Assembly (NCBI GenBank): GCA_001557505.1
Contig: LSAX01000005.1
Location: 3,720,001 to 3,784,000 of the forward strand
DNA from: Reticulascus tulasneorum
Taxonomy: Eukaryota > Ascomycota > Sordariomycetes > Glomerellales > Reticulascaceae
Length of the DNA: 64,000 bases
Reading direction: 5' to 3'
Shown here: positions 1 to 13,118 of the stretch, piece by piece
Layout of the letters: each line of letters starts with the position of its first letter
Position numbering within the stretch: the first letter of the stretch is position 1
Notes under the pieces: model-generated
The model's database searches: none
The model's input: only the letters and a program-made list of their open reading frames with translations
What the model was told of the DNA's origin: nothing
Program-made: the position numbers and the translations under genes

Positions 1-427
1 CATGTTCCTGGAGGCAAATTCTGCGACCGTACCCTTGGGAGCTTTTGCAATACAATTGGAACCTCACAGTACAGTACTTGCAGCCGGTCTGATATGGGAT
101 ATTATTGTTCCATGAGAATTTTGGCAGTGCTTGTTTTCGAAGAGAAAGTGTTTGGCATCTAGCGTCTTTAATGGGTTTTAAGTGCGTTTCGGCTACGTTG
201 GCCGGCGCCGCTTTGATAGCCAAGTGGCCCAACGATAGGGTAGGCTCAGACCACTGTTTCGCAACATGAGGCGTATCGGGTTAAGTCGAAACAATTGAAT
301 ATCGAATGACAATACCTCACTGAAGACTATCGAGAGGGATGGAATAAAACGTCTGGGTATCTCACTTGCGAGTATCCAGTGAATCTTGCTCTTGTCGAAC
401 TTCACAGCGACAACCATACGCAGCAAC
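1..427. other. intergenic, left edge
   Basis: No coding region is supported here. The stretch should hold the promoter of the membrane-protein gene that starts at 428. A short antisense open frame at 193-462 has no recognisable features and looks like chance. Confidence 0.5.
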
Positions 428-1201
428 ATGCATCCACCACACGAGCAAGAACCTTTCCTCAATTACCCCAATGACCTCACCATCAATGAGAGTCGCAGGC
501 ATGGTCGCAGTAAGCTTTATTCACAAATTCTAGTCTCGACGATTACTTCATTGCTTTGGATCGTTGTCATTCTTTTCATCGTACCTGGCCGCTCAACAAA
601 TGACACCTGCACCAACATGGACAGTCACAAACCTGGCCTGGATGAGGCGTCTTCTAGTACCTCAGACCTACCCCACCAGCAACATAGCCAGGAGCACGAT
701 GACGAGGCTGCTACCGAAGCTCTTGCCCAAACCCATTACCAGAACGGGGACAGGCACAACATAACGTCAGATGCCAAATTAATCGCCTGTGGCAACTCGG
801 TAGATGAGGCAAGAAGCCTACATTGCAAATATGATATCCTCCTTAACAGCTGGGTTCCCGAGCCATGTTACACCTCACAAGACATGATATCGGAATACAT
901 GGAAGATGAAAGCTGGACGGGCTACCGTGATAAGGATCTCACACAGCAGTTGACTGTCCTGGAGATGTCGGAAAGCAGGTTCTACTATACCTCTAGAAGG
1001 GACCACATCAACCACTGCGCTATGATCTGGATGAAGCAGTTCTGGATCTTCTTCGGTCAGACTCTGGCAATGGACACAATGATTGCTAGTCCGGGCCATA
1101 CTGATCATTGTGCTCGGTATCTCTTGGAAGCAAAGTACGACACCACGACTGACGCGACGAAAAACGTTGTCAAGTTCGCGGGCTGTTGGGTAAAAGAGTA
1201 G
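428..1201 (+). CDS. UstYa-like (DUF3328-type) single-pass membrane protein
   Basis: A single-exon gene for 257 residues; the first ATG of the open frame is at 428, the codons upstream having none. The N-terminal ~30 residues are polar, then one hydrophobic segment (SQILVSTITSLLWIVVILF) forms a membrane anchor, followed by a low-complexity linker and a C-terminal domain with CGNS, a CKYDILLNSWVPEPC block and the motif RRDHINHCAMIW. A short N-terminal tail, one anchor and an HxxHC motif are typical of fungal UstYa/DUF3328-like proteins, some of which oxidise or cyclise ribosomal peptides; most, like this one, have no known role. A second conserved HC (GHTDHCARYL) follows. No ustiloxin-type precursor or tyrosinase gene lies next to it, so a role in peptide biosynthesis is not supported. 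The family call is moderate, the membrane topology good. Confidence 0.65.
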   Translation: MHPPHEQEPFLNYPNDLTINESRRHGRSKLYSQILVSTITSLLWIVVILFIVPGRSTNDTCTNMDSHKPGLDEASSSTSDLPHQQHSQEHDDEAATEALAQTHYQNGDRHNITSDAKLIACGNSVDEARSLHCKYDILLNSWVPEPCYTSQDMISEYMEDESWTGYRDKDLTQQLTVLEMSESRFYYTSRRDHINHCAMIWMKQFWIFFGQTLAMDTMIASPGHTDHCARYLLEAKYDTTTDATKNVVKFAGCWVKE

Positions 1202-1491
1202 GGTTACACACTGTTTGGGTTGCAAAAGAATTATAGCAATCGATGAAGGGCATTGTGGAAGCTAGTGAATCTCAAATCAGAATGATTTCCGGGACTTGGG
1301 TTTTTGAGTCGAGTGCACTCTCTTGGTTATCTATCTAGGGCCAATATCCAGCTGATTTCTGTTTTTCCTTTTTTTTTTAATATTTCTTTTTAAACGCTTG
1401 CTGTACCCTGTTCATGAACATCGTGATTATAGACGGACATTCTCGCCGTAGAATAAGACCCTTGTCTTCTCCACGACTGTGCGGGCAGAGT

Positions 1492-2913
1492 TTATAAACA
1501 AAAGTCAAGAACAACGATATCTCGTTTCGAATCCTTCACGGCGATTGTAAGTACGGACAGAATCCCATCGTTCTCCAACCTTTTCGAGTCCACTAGCGGC
1601 TCTCCCAGATAGCCGAATTGCTTCCATACTTCAGATGGCTGAGAGTAATGATTGACTTTGCTAGATTTAAGAATGCGAAGGGACGAAGTTGATGCATCCG
1701 GCAGGATCATGTAGACGTCACCATGCTTCGTAGCCAAGCGACCGCGCGCGCTGCTAACTACAGGCCCGATCACGGTACGCGTCCATGTACCTGCGCCACT
1801 TGTGAGAAACATGTGGTGAATGGGGTATAGTTATTACTCACCTTCAGGAGGTCGGTGGTAGTGTTTCCATAGGAGGTCTCCTCCATCCATTGTGTCTCGA
1901 TTCAGCACGTGCACACCGCCGTCTTGATCTACTACTTGGGCTTCCTGGTTCGTCAATCCGTGACCGCGTGGTATCCCGAAAGCCACGATCCCTCGGGAGT
2001 CAGGCATGATCGACCTGCCGTCCCGCAGCGAGGCAATTTCTTCTCCTTCTCGATTCCTCCAAACGTGACCCCCGTCATCGCTATACGCGTAGCAAATGTT
2101 GTGATTATTTTCTATACCATTCGGGCCAGCCTGCTGCTTGTGCTTGATATCAAGCGGATCATCCCAGCCATCGTAGTGAACGAAGCCCCGGTAGACCCAG
2201 GTGACGTGTAATCTGCCGTCCCGGTAGTCTATACCGTGGACATATGCGTTGTTTTGGACTCCCTTCAGGAGTTTCCCGAGATAGTCGTAGGTACCGGTCG
2301 CCGCACGGTATACATATAGGAGGTCATCACCATGCCCCGCCTTGCCGTTTCTTATGGAAAAGAACATGTCGTCCTCCATCATCCCGAACCTGGGGTAGGT
2401 GACGTATCCGAAGTTCTCATGGGTGCTAGGCAGCCCCGGCAGATAGTCGAGGCTTTGCGTGAAGAGATCCGTCGTCCAACTCACCGTATCTGCTGCGTTG
2501 GCCACATCAATGAGGGAATGTCTGTATCGCAGACTGGTCGCGGGTCAGCCTCAGGCCGCTTGGGCCACTCGGGTCAGGGGCAAGACTCACATATCACAGT
2601 GGTGATCGTATGAAAGGTGCAGGGTCCCATCGCCTGGGCAGATTCCGAGTTGTACCGTGTTGTGGCCGTCATCGGTCGTCTGAGGGTAGTCGTCGAAGAC
2701 GATAACCTGCCAGTCCTGGGATCCAACTCTTCTTCGACCGAGGTGCACAAACAGCGGTTCTGGATTCCGTGGGGCTGAGCTGTAAAAGACGACATACTGC
2801 CAGGCTTTGAATGAGAGAATCGCATCCTGTTGGAAAGCGTTGCCGTTTAATACACACCTGCGGTGACCCGGATCTGGTCCCAGCGTCGTCACATTCGGCG
2901 TCAACGATGCCAT
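1492..2913 (-). CDS. BNR repeat-containing protein (BNR_4 family)
   Basis: Three exons on the minus strand: 2913-2591, 2533-1842 and 1790-1492, with introns of 57 and 51 bp (GTGAGT donors, CAG acceptors). Joined they keep one frame of 437 residues. The ATG at 2913 is preferred because homology-like sequence (LNGNAFQQDAILSFKAWQYV) follows about 15 residues later. The protein has the features of BNR_4: an N-terminal NGNxFQQDA block, DGHNTVQLGIC, then repeated strand segments with YSDDGGHVW (an Asp-box-like turn) and NRDTMDGGDLLW. BNR_4 proteins are predicted beta-propellers, often linked to carbohydrate binding or cleavage. No signal peptide is visible at the chosen start, so the cellular site is uncertain. 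Its substrate is unknown. It lies tail to tail with the upstream membrane-protein gene and head to head with the MFS transporter. Confidence 0.8.
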
Positions 2914-4282
2914 CTTGGCGGATGAGGCTGAAATCCGAATGACACTGTGGCTGCCTTGGCGCAATAGCAAGAAAAAAACCGATTGGTTTTGGTGATGCCG
3001 CAGGTGGTGCTGTGCCGCATGAGAATAAGAACCTCAATCGTTCGCATCTCTACATAACGCTATGCCGACTTCACTTCAGCTTCGGAGTGTGGAGCTTGGT
3101 CAAACCAAGACGGAGGAAATTCGCAGGTTCAGAAGGAATTTCCGAGTCAGAATGAGTTTCTGAATTAGAGTCAATAGCTCAGAATTAATCTGTACTTTGG
3201 CTGAGGCTATCATGACCGGGGTATATCCCGCCGAGAAGGGAATCCATGGGCTTGGATCAGGCGAACAAATAGACCGGATTGGATGACTACTTCAAGCATC
3301 AGAAGGTCCCATCTACGGCCGTACATCAGGATTTTCCGTCACTCATATCATAACCGTCTGACTAGTGGTCCAGCCCGCTCCATTACTGACACAGCTCCAC
3401 GGGACCGTCAGCTCCCCGCGAACCCCAACTTTGACTGTCTGTTATTTCTCCGCATATCCACCCCTACTTATCGATGGGGTTGGGGATCTTCCCCACTCGG
3501 CTAAAACGAGAGATTGAATCACGGACTCCACTGATGTCGACAAATCATGGGTTCGACCTGGGAGCCGTCGCGCAGGGACACGGGCGTTCTCTCGGTCTGT
3601 CCATCCCAACAAGGAGATGATGGCCCGCGCAGCCGTGACTCGTTAGGTTGGTAAAGTTATTGACAGCTCCAGATGGGCGTGCTGCGTTTGCCGCCCCATG
3701 CCTGGTGTAGACCTACAGCGCGATCGATGTTTTTGAGAGCAAATCGCATTTTGAAGTGACTCCTTGAGAGAATAATGAACAGGTTCTTGTCAGTCTTGGC
3801 CAGGTGTGGCTCGTTCAAATCGGTTGCATTCTTTGAGGCCAAGCCGCCTTTACACAATCATCGCATCCACTGCACGAGGGACCGTGACTGGCTTGGTGGC
3901 TTGCTGGGGTTTGACGGAGTCTCTCCTGTATGGTGGAAAAAACCACATGGAGAATGCCCGTCCGTCCTAGACGCCTTTCCACTGCACTAAACTCCCAGCA
4001 AGGGTGACCGGCTGTGATAGCACTCTCGTAGAGAATTGCCTGTGAGTCTGTGTGGGGAATGGCGACACAGATGCGGGCCGGCTATAACGATCCAGTGTGT
4101 GGAGACGGCGAAATACGACGTTGGGACGTTCTTATATCAGGCCGCCTCATCAGCGTCGGAGAACTACATGTCCTCCCATCACCTTCAACCTTCTTCAGCG
4201 CTGTGTTTACAGGCAGCAAGGTCGGTATCGAATATTTCACCCATTTGCTCCGAGAACCGTCGCTGGAAGCGCAACCTCCAAG
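2914..4282. other. shared promoter region of BNR gene and MFS gene
   Basis: About 1.4 kb lie between the divergent BNR and transporter genes. The open frames here are short, overlap on both strands and lack recognisable motifs, so I see no gene. The stretch probably holds both promoters. Confidence 0.5.
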
Positions 4283-6206
4283 ATGTCGAATAGGTTTCTC
4301 AAGAAGATCATTCACAATGATGCTATGACCAATGACCCGCCCGAGATTTACGGCTGGCGAGTCTACCTTCTCGCATTCTCGGTAAGGAGCCTCCCTTTCG
4401 ACTCATAGTGATTGTTGCTGACGTATCATCTTCCACGTAATAGGCCTGTTTCGGTGCCATGTCCTTTGGTTGGGACAGCGCCGTCATCGGCGGAGTCATC
4501 GTCATGGCTCCTTTCAAGAAGTGCGTCCAATGCCGGTGTCAGACTTAGCGGACATTGAAGTGGCTCACTAACACTCTGCACAGGGACTATGGGTTGTCCT
4601 CGGACCCCAAGGATGTCTTCACCGCCAACTTATCCGGAAATATCGTCTCGACCCTCCAAGCCGGCTGTTTCGTCGGCGCCCTGGCCGCCTTCCCCTTGAC
4701 CGACAGGTTCGGCCGCAAGTGGTGTCTCATCGCAACGTCTGTTTTCATCGTCATTGGTGTCATCTTCCAGGCCGTCTCCTTAGGTAAATTGGCGCCAATC
4801 TTCATCGGTCGGTTCATCTCGGGCCTCGGAGTTGGCGGTGCCAGCACAATCAACCCGCTTTACGTCTCCGAGAACGCGCCGCGCGCTATTCGTGGCCTGT
4901 TGACAGGAATGTACCAGCTTTTCATTGTAACGGGTGGCATGCTCGCCTTTTGGATCAACTACAGCTCCGACCTACACTTCACTGGCAAGACCAAATACAT
5001 CTTTCCCCTTACGATCCAGGCGCTGCCCGCCATCTTGTTGTTTTGCTGCATGCTGCTCAACAACGAGAGCCCCCGGTGGCTGGCTCGGAGAGACCGGTGG
5101 GAAGAGGCCAAAACTATCCTAGTCCGGCTCCGAAACCTCCCCCCAAACCACCAGTACGTGGAGGATGAGTTCCAAGAGATCGTAGACCAGCTCGAGCATG
5201 AGCGACAGCTGGTAGGCGAGGCAACATTCATGAACCTTCAGCGGGAGATGTGGACCGTTAAGTCGAACCGAAATCGGGCCCTGATTAGCATAGGCCTCAT
5301 GGTCTGTCAGCAAATGACGGGCACCAACGCTATCAACACATACGCCCCCACCATCTTCAAGAACCTTGGCATCACCGGCACTTCGACATCTCTCTTCAGC
5401 ACGGGCATCTATGGAATCGTTAAGGTTGTGTCCTGCATTTGCTTCCTCCTCTTCATGGCTGATTCTCTCGGCCGCCGGCGGTCTCTGCTCTGGACATCTA
5501 TCGCCCAGGGTTGCACCATGTTTTATATTGGTCTCTACGTTCGCATCTCGCCGCCAATCGCGGGGGAGTCGGTCCCGCCCGCCGGTTATATGGCTCTCGT
5601 GTGTATCTTCTTATTTGCCGCGTAAGTCATGTGTCTGCCATCATTCTTGAGGACGTGTAGGCTAACCTGCATGGCTCTAGCTTCTTCCAGTTCGGCTGGG
5701 GTCCCGCATGTTGGATCTTAGCTAGTGAGATTCCAACAGCGCGTCTCAGATCGATGAACGTTGCACTAGCCGCTGCAACGCAGTGGCTATTTAACCTCAT
5801 CGTAGCCCGGACAGTGCCTAACATGCTCGCTACCGTCGGAGCTCACGGCTACGGGTAAGTACATTCCACTTGTTCTAACCACAAGAGAACTCTTTTGACT
5901 AATGCGTGGTCCTCGACACAGCACGTATCTGATCTTCGGAAGTTTCTGCTTCTCCATGTTCTTTTTCGTGTTTTTCTTTGTCCCGGAGACCAAAGGTAAG
6001 ACGGCGCTGGACAAACGAAATTTACAAACGCATCTGCTAACCGTGATACAGGTGTCTCTCTCGAACACATGGACAAGCTCTTCGGCGCTCCAGATTACGA
6101 GAAGCCTGTCCATAACGATCTCGTGCATAGCGAGACCAAGAACCAGGCAACGGAAATCCAGGTGGAGACTACTCCCACTCCCGAGCGGAAGGTGGACACT
6201 GTTTAG
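4283..6206 (+). CDS. MFS sugar/quinate-type transporter
   Basis: Six exons (4283-4381, 4444-4520, 4584-5621, 5681-5854, 5922-5995, 6052-6206) join in frame to 538 residues. The product has the sugar-porter signatures: DRFGRKW after the second membrane helix, [11 protein letters not shown] with a following [14 protein letters not shown], the [18 protein letters not shown] helix 7 block, and a [12 protein letters not shown] end signature after helix 12, interrupted by an intron. Size and the twelve-helix pattern match TC 2.A.1.1. The helix 7-8 sequence ([20 protein letters not shown]) resembles fungal quinate permeases more than hexose carriers, but the substrate cannot be read from sequence. 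It should be a plasma-membrane proton symporter. It stands alone, with no quinate-catabolic genes beside it. Intron 5 splits the end signature after the codon for PETK. Confidence 0.9.
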
Positions 6207-8193
6207 GTGGGCCAGCTGGGCCAGCATGAGATAGAGGCGGGTCAGATCAGATGGAGATGGTAGATGGTAGATCGCAAATATGACAGCACTGCCACTATTC
6301 AGTGCGTCCAGGTATAATGTAGCCATAATGCGAGCACAATTCAGGCAATGCCCTCCCTCGAAACAAATTGGTGAAAAACGTGACCTTGTGAAATGGCCTC
6401 ATCTTGGAGATGGTTATCAGCAATAAACATGAAATTTCGGTATTTAATTACTGCCGAAATGCTCAAAAGCGAAGGCAAGGTCTGTTGCTATTCCGATGGG
6501 TTGCAGAGAAGGGAGGCCCGTTGGGTGGCACGTCGCCATCTACTTACTTGCCTAGCCTCACCTCAGCTTCCATCTACTAGCCAAGCCAAGCCAATGCTCA
6601 GCCCTCGTGTACTCCAGGCGCTAATCCTCCATCATCAGTTTCCAATGCTTCATATCGCACTATCACTTGCCTAGACCCAAGAGCCATTCTACTGCCTGAT
6701 AAGGGCCATATGTAAGCGTCAGAGCTGTGTAGTTGAACTGCAACAATGTTCCACCAATAACAAAGCAGACTACCATGATGGGGAGGTTATTCCGAGTACA
6801 TGCGGAACTTGGCAGATTACTGTCATACATGCTGGTAATACATTAGTTTGCTCTCAGTCTCTGCTTTGACATTCCGTATTAAACTCTGTTATTGTCTGCC
6901 GCCTCATTTGGTGGCGCAACTAGAGCAACATACGCTCCATCACTGTTTATCAGCCTCCAACCGAAGCCCGTTTCATGGGATGAAGTGCAGCACTTTCTCC
7001 CATAATAGGCCTTGGTTTAATTAAGGACTGCATGTCTGCTGATGTCGTCTACTGCGTCAGGATGGGCCACTGTACCAACATATGTGCCCGTCTCCCGAGC
7101 TAAAACTATGCTGCCTATTGTCAAGGGAAAACAGGCACACTCACAAAAGAAGGCAAGTTGATAGTGCAATCAGAAGATTGCAGATCTAGCTGTATTGAGG
7201 CTCAGGCATGCAAAACACAGTCAGGTGCCCCCTGTCTCCTTTCAGCCGGATATCCAAATCGCTCGAGGAGGCTATGCCTCATGCCACATCAACTGCTACA
7301 TATAGGTTGGCGAATACTTTGCGTATCTACCCGAGAGATACATTATTCTAGCTGCTAATGTTTCATGAATAGACAAATGCCGTCTTTTTTTGCCTTTGTA
7401 ACCCAAAAACCTTAAGAAAGACAAGAAAATCCAGCCGTTTCCAAGGATGACAATGGGCGGTCCTGCCATCAGCTGCTTCAAACAAAGGGCAGGGAAGAGC
7501 CATCCAAGCGGGGAACGGCGCCGTATATAATCGACGCTATAATGTTGATGGAGCTTGGAGCCCAGAAGGTTCTAAGAAGATTGCACGGTCAAGGGCGATG
7601 GCGGGCATGACAAAATCATGGTCCTTTGAGCAGGGACGGAACGCGATAACCCACGAGGATATAGTTTGGCGTCACCTTGACGATCTTAATTGTCGTACTT
7701 GTTGAAGTTACTACTTAAGCCAAAATCTCTTGTATATCAGACGTAGACTTAGTACTTTGCCTCGATCCGTAATGCGTGGATAGGCTTAGGCCGCCTTCAC
7801 TCAGCTAGCCCTGAGGCCATTCACCTCTGAATTGTAGATCTTTACCGTATGGTTCAAATTGTAAATAAGGCAGTCATTTTGAATTTATAGTTCCGACACG
7901 CCTAGCCATCTCGATTATACTGAGAGTAGACTTGCTCGAAATGCATGAGTAGTATGCCACGAACGCCATGCATCAACCAGCGACGAAACGCCACGAGACT
8001 CGCCAGGGCGATGCTGCGAGTTGCCTCGGATCGTCTTGCCATCCAGCTAGATCTTCCCACCACCTTTTCCTTTTGGTCCACCGACAGACAAGCTAGAGCT
8101 ACAGCAATGCGAACGCCAAACCCTGGTTAAATACCCTCAAAAGACGCCAACTAAACCAACCAGCCCCCCGGTACCAGTCCCGGTATCACACAC
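6207..8193. other. intergenic, no gene seen
   Basis: Two kilobases between the convergent transporter and transcription-factor genes. Only short, motif-free open frames occur (for example 6393-6674, 7158-7358, 7945-8130). I saw no tRNA-like T-loop and no repeat here. Both 3' untranslated regions must fall in this stretch. Confidence 0.45.
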
Positions 8194-11118
8194 TTAAGGA
8201 GCAGCTGAGGTGCCCGGACCATCGAATAATAACATGGGCCACTGCCCCGCAGGCGTAGCAACCACGCCAGCCATGTCAGTGACGGCGGTGGTCTCCGTCG
8301 CTGCGTTCGGGTCCCGAGCACCACCCCCCAATGTCAGGAGCGCGTTCGCACTATATCGATCCTGACTGTCGGCAATGGCGGCGGTCCAATCATGCCACGT
8401 GTTGCTCTGGCCAGTAGACTGGCGCCAGAGCATGTCCGCTGCGGCCGGCCCGGATGGATCGGCGACGTGCTGGGTGGCCTGCGAAGCAAATGCGACCAAG
8501 GGGTTTGTCTCCGCTGGTGGATGATCCGCTGACCCGACCGCTTGCGTTGCGCCAGTGTACAGGAAGCCATTGCTTGCTTCGTACGGCGCGGGACCGCCCA
8601 TGTTACCGTTGGATGTCTGCTCCGGGTAAGCCAGTGGCGGGTATGAAGCGCCACCATTATGTGCTGCCGAGTCATGATAGTAAGCCTTGGTGATCGGCTC
8701 AGCGTGGCCGCTCCCATTTGCAGGGGGTACTCCGTGGCTCGGCGCTATCGAGGAACCCGGGTAAGGCGAGGATGCCGACAACCCTCGTTTTCCTGCTTGG
8801 GACGAGAGCTTGATCTCCTTGTGAATGTGGACCGACTCGATCCAGCCGATGGTTCGTTCGACTATAACTCCAATCTCGTTGCTGATTCGCGTGCCGGAAC
8901 CTAAAATCCCTAATGTTAACACAGACATCCCGGACCTTGACAGTGAGCTGTGAGCTTACCGAGCAACGCAGCCATGGCGATTAGTATATTCAGCCAATCC
9001 TTCATCTCCTCGCGCAGCACCGCAATCTGGCTCGGGATAACCTCGAACCGTCGTTCCCAGTGCGCCACCAGCGTCGAGAAGATGGCCGCGGCGTACACGG
9101 ACATTTGATACCAAGTCGTGTCCAGAGATTTTAGCTTCAAGAGGGTCTTGACGACTTTGAGCATACTCGCAGACGTCTCTTCGCATATTCTCGAATTTTC
9201 GGCGCACATTTTGGGATCCGAAGTCATAGCCACACCAGGGTGCCTCAGGCAGAGCTGGAACTCGATGGCGAATAGCTCGGTATACAGCGCGTACACCTGG
9301 CCCTCATGCTCCAGCTGCCCGGGCTGCCCCAGCTGGAGAGAGTCCGGGAGGCTCTCTCTCCAGAGTCGGAGCTGCTCCTCTAGCGCGTTGACCACGGCGA
9401 CGTAACTGGTCGGGTCGCGCTTCACACAGTAGATGTTGGAATACATCTCCATAAACAGGGGGACGATCCTGAAGCCGGCAAGACCGACCTGGTACAGGCA
9501 CTGGCCGGTCCTCGAGGTATCCACACCGTCCTCCTTGAGCAATTCGTCCGGAATTGGCTCGGGGAAGCCGACGTCGTACTCCTCAACCGTTATTGGCATT
9601 GGGCGGCCCAAGCGGCCATTTAAGGTCACGTAGACGCAGAGTATGGTCCACCAAGCTCGCTTACGAATCTCGTTCTCGAGGTTCGTCGTCTCTCCAGGCA
9701 TCTTAGCAGCCCGATGCAGGTTCAGGTCAATGGCTCTGTTGAACGCGAAGCTGGCCACAAGGGCGCCGCAGCCCGGCTTCGGAAAGCTGCGGCTGTGGGC
9801 AGCGATCATGGCCATGGCCTGGACTGAGGAGACCGTGTGTGTAGAGGCCAGGTCGAAGAACTTGCTCAAGGCAAAGTGGTAATGCTTATTGGATAGCTCG
9901 TTGAGCTGGGCACGGTGCTCTGGCTGCTCCCAGTTACGAATGCCATACTGAAAGTAGATGGCCGCGAAGACCATGTGTGCCATGACGAGCTCTGGGATTG
10001 AAGGCTCGAATCCCGGCTCGTCGTAGATGCGCGTCAACTATGCCCAGTTAGCACGAAGCACACACATAGAGGGTTATGGAGATGAATCGGGGATCAGAAC
10101 AACACCACCTACCATGTTCATGAAGGTCGGCTTATGAAGGACGGGGAGGAATGGGAAGATCATGAGAAAATACCACTCGGAGTAGGTGAAAGCGTCGTTC
10201 CTGGAGGGGAGCTCAACGTTCAGCGGTGGGTTGATATTCATTGACGACTGCAGGAATGCCTGAACGGATTTGTTGTATAGCGGCTGGGCGACCTTGGCAT
10301 CGGGCTGGGGCTCGTCCATGTCGGGTGCGTCGAAGGAGGTAATGTCGATAGTGGTACCGAGAATAGACAGCTGCGTCCCCTGCATAGAGCTGAGGGGCGC
10401 GCTGTCAGAACCGACACCGAGATGGTTGTCCGCCGGGCGCGACTCAAGCATAGAACGCGGGAAGGATCGGGGGAAGATTTGAGTAGTCGCCGGCTTGTGT
10501 GGACCGCGCGACTTGAACCACACCGAGCCGGCCTTAGCCCATGATTCCTTGTCCGGCGGATCGTCCATGGCATTCACCACGTCGTCGTAGGTCATGGCGG
10601 GGGGAGGCGGGTACATGGCTGCGTACGGCGACCAGTTCCAGGGCCTGACTTCGATGCCGTTGTCTCCCAGCAGCTTCTCCAAGTCCCTCACATGCGACAT
10701 CATATCCTTTTTCTCCCGCTCGAGCTCCTGCAGATATCCCCTTCGTTCGGTGCGTCCGGTGACGCGATCCGTCACGTAACAGTCGAGGTTCTGGTTTACG
10801 CAGTGCGAACAGCCTTCTGGCAGGGCGTCGCATCGAATCTTCCGGACCTAGAAAGGAGACGCCATTGTTAGCGGCAGCTTTGGCCGGCGGAGGGGGTAAA
10901 CTCCTCGCGAAGAGGGGAAAGGAGAAGGGGCGAACCTTGCATCGATCGCAGGCCTGACCAGTCCTGGTGTAGGACTGGAGCCTGTTCTTAACAAGAGACG
11001 AAAAGTCCTCCTGCTTGTCCAATCGAGGAAGCTTGACCTTGCCTGATGATGTCGGGGAAGCTACCTCGTCAGCGGGATCCGGGGCATCAGCTGGCCGCTT
11101 TGCCGGGCGGCCAGACAT
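8194..11118 (-). CDS. Zn2Cys6 transcription factor with fungal-specific TF domain
   Basis: Four exons (11118-10936, 10847-10113, 10037-8960, 8900-8194) join in frame to 900 residues. The Zn2Cys6 cluster at about residues 57-84 reads CX2CX6CX6CX2CX6C and is split by the first intron right after CDRCK; the next exon starts VRKIRCDALPEGC. A basic linker and a coiled-coil-like stretch (YLQELEREKKDMMSHVRDLE) follow, as in Gal4-type dimers. The middle region holds a fungal_trans domain (SEWYFLMIFPFLPVLHKPTF ... AMAMIAAHSR ... RKRAWWTILCVYV). The C-terminal 220 residues are low in complexity and rich in Ala, Gly, Ser and Pro, a plausible activation region. It is a nuclear DNA-binding regulator; the target genes are unknown. 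It could control the adjacent transporter, but there is no evidence beyond proximity. Confidence 0.9.
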
Positions 11119-13118
11119 GGTCTTGGAAGAATATGTGATGTCACCAAGAGTATGGTGGTGGGTGTGGTGGTGGGCGAAGGAAAGATGAAGCTTTTCGCGA
11201 CGGGTTTTGCCGCGCGCAGCAGCGGCAGGTCAGCTCTGGTTGTTGGTCGGACCCGATTGCTGCAGTGTGGGTTCCCGAGCTGTCGGGTCGTCGATGTGAG
11301 ACTTGTCTTCGTGTTGGTCCCACGGCGGACGGCTGTCGGTAGCTGAGGGGACCAGGGATGGGAGGGATGGGATGGATGCGAATTGACAAAAATTCGGATA
11401 CACTATGCGATGGCAGAGTGCAGGCAGGTAGACGGGTTGTTTGTTTGGACTTTTCTTCGCTTTTGGGTTTTCCCCCTCCCCAAGGCGACACGACTGGCAA
11501 CGGGGAAAATGGAAGAAAGTCTGGGAGAGCCCACGACTCTTCGCGAAATGGCGCGGCAAATTCTCCGCCCCCGGTGTTCAGTGGTTTGGACCGCGATTGC
11601 CTCCCGAAACTATCAACTACCTAAGGTACCTTACCTTGGACGAGGAGCTGCAGCCCCGACTGGAACAATAATATGTCCTAGGTAATTAAGTAGAGCAAGT
11701 TCGCTAGTGAGCTTTCGGGTAGAGGAGAGCATGCAGTGTGTGTTTAATTAGGTAAGGTATGCAGTTGACCGTGTGGGGGGGTTTGCATTGTGACCGATCT
11801 GTTGCTGTGAGGGCGGCTGATGAGCCTGGGCGATCATCGCCGCCTACAGTGGACACCACCATAACCCAGGAGCAGCTCGGAGATCATAGGAGATGATGAA
11901 GCCCGAGCTTCAACCCACCGTGTGCCGTCCAACCGGGTGCAGGTCTACCTAGATTGACTGACTACCTACCTACCTCGTCTATGTTGTACGTACATACCGG
12001 ACCTGAGACATATGGAAGACCCAAATAACTTACCTGGCAAGGGGATTTCGTTGAACACCTGACACAGTCATAACAGATATTCAGCAGGGTTGAAATCATC
12101 ATTGAGCTCCATGTTATAGCATCACTAACTTTCACTTCTCCAGACACTGGAGGTAGGGTTACTTCCAAGTACCTATGTACCTACCTACCTAGGTACGTAA
12201 TTAAACCTCAGGTAAGTTTTTTTCTAGGTGGGTAGCTAACCATGAACTCGGTATGGATGCTAATGTACGAAGTAATTAGTCCGTACCTGTTGAAACTTCT
12301 CCCATAATTACCAGGTAGTTGCCGATCGGACCCACCTCCAGGTACTATTCCCACTACCTAATAGCCTAAAGCTAAGGTAGGTACCTAACGTAGGTAGCTT
12401 ATTAGCTGGTTGATCAAATTAAGCCTTCAAGGCCGGTGGCTCCAGCTCTTTCAGGCACCCTGCGACACTACTGATTGAACCTTATGCATGACGGAGCCAG
12501 CTAATTGTGTACTTCGCACCATGGAGTGCTAGGGTACATTGGGGATTCTGCAGAGCCCCATACGCAGTAAGGCACTCGGGGGGATTACCTACAGATTACT
12601 GCCTTCATGGGCATGTAGATGCAATCATTCATTAATAATGGTAATCCGTACGTACACACTCACAAGATCGCGTGCAAATACCTGGGATAACCTACCATAC
12701 TACTTGAGTGCCTATGGTAGCCTGCGCTCTTGCACCCCAATGGCTTGGTCCTTTGCTTGAACTCAAGGTATGTTCGACGCCGTTTGGGGATTGCCAGTCA
12801 TGAAGAACAAGTACAAATTCCGTTGATAAAACAAATAGACACGCGTTTCCCCAGATGCACCTAAGCCGGCACCCGAGCTGAGCTGAGCCTTAATTATTAG
12901 CAGGGGCGGCAAAGGCCTTGGTAGAGCCCCGTAAGGTACTAGGTAATTATAGATTGGCTGGTTGATTTGTGGGACAAGCAAGCTGAGTTCCCCACCTCTG
13001 CAAGTCTTTTTCCTTCCCCAACCCCAAACCTTCACAACCCGATCTTCAATACCTAGCTGCCACATCCGTGAAGTACACAGCCAACTGTAACTAAATCTAC
13101 TAAGCTAGCCTCTCGGAA
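11119..13118. other. long intergenic region with TACCT/AGGTA repeats
   Basis: Two kilobases between the divergent transcription-factor and CGI121 genes. The first 500 bases are G-rich and probably form the promoter and long leader of the regulator. From about 11620 to 12400 and again near 12930 the DNA is full of short AGGTACCT, TACCTACC and CCTAGGTA words. No gene is supported; the open frames overlap on several strands and have no motifs. Confidence 0.5.
11960..12400. repeat. cluster of TACCTACC / AGGTACCTA words
   Basis: Short pentamer-based words (tacct and its complement aggta) occur many times, partly in tandem such as ctacctacctacctcg near 11965 and acctacctacctaggtacgt near 12180, and partly as palindromes such as aggtacct. 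They are too short and irregular for a classical minisatellite. Similar words appear near 20700, 34090-34180 and 38740-38920. Confidence 0.6.

Noticed and set aside
3541..3580. tRNA-like T-loop (gggttcgacc)
   Set aside because: No acceptor stem, D-arm or anticodon arm could be found at the right distance.
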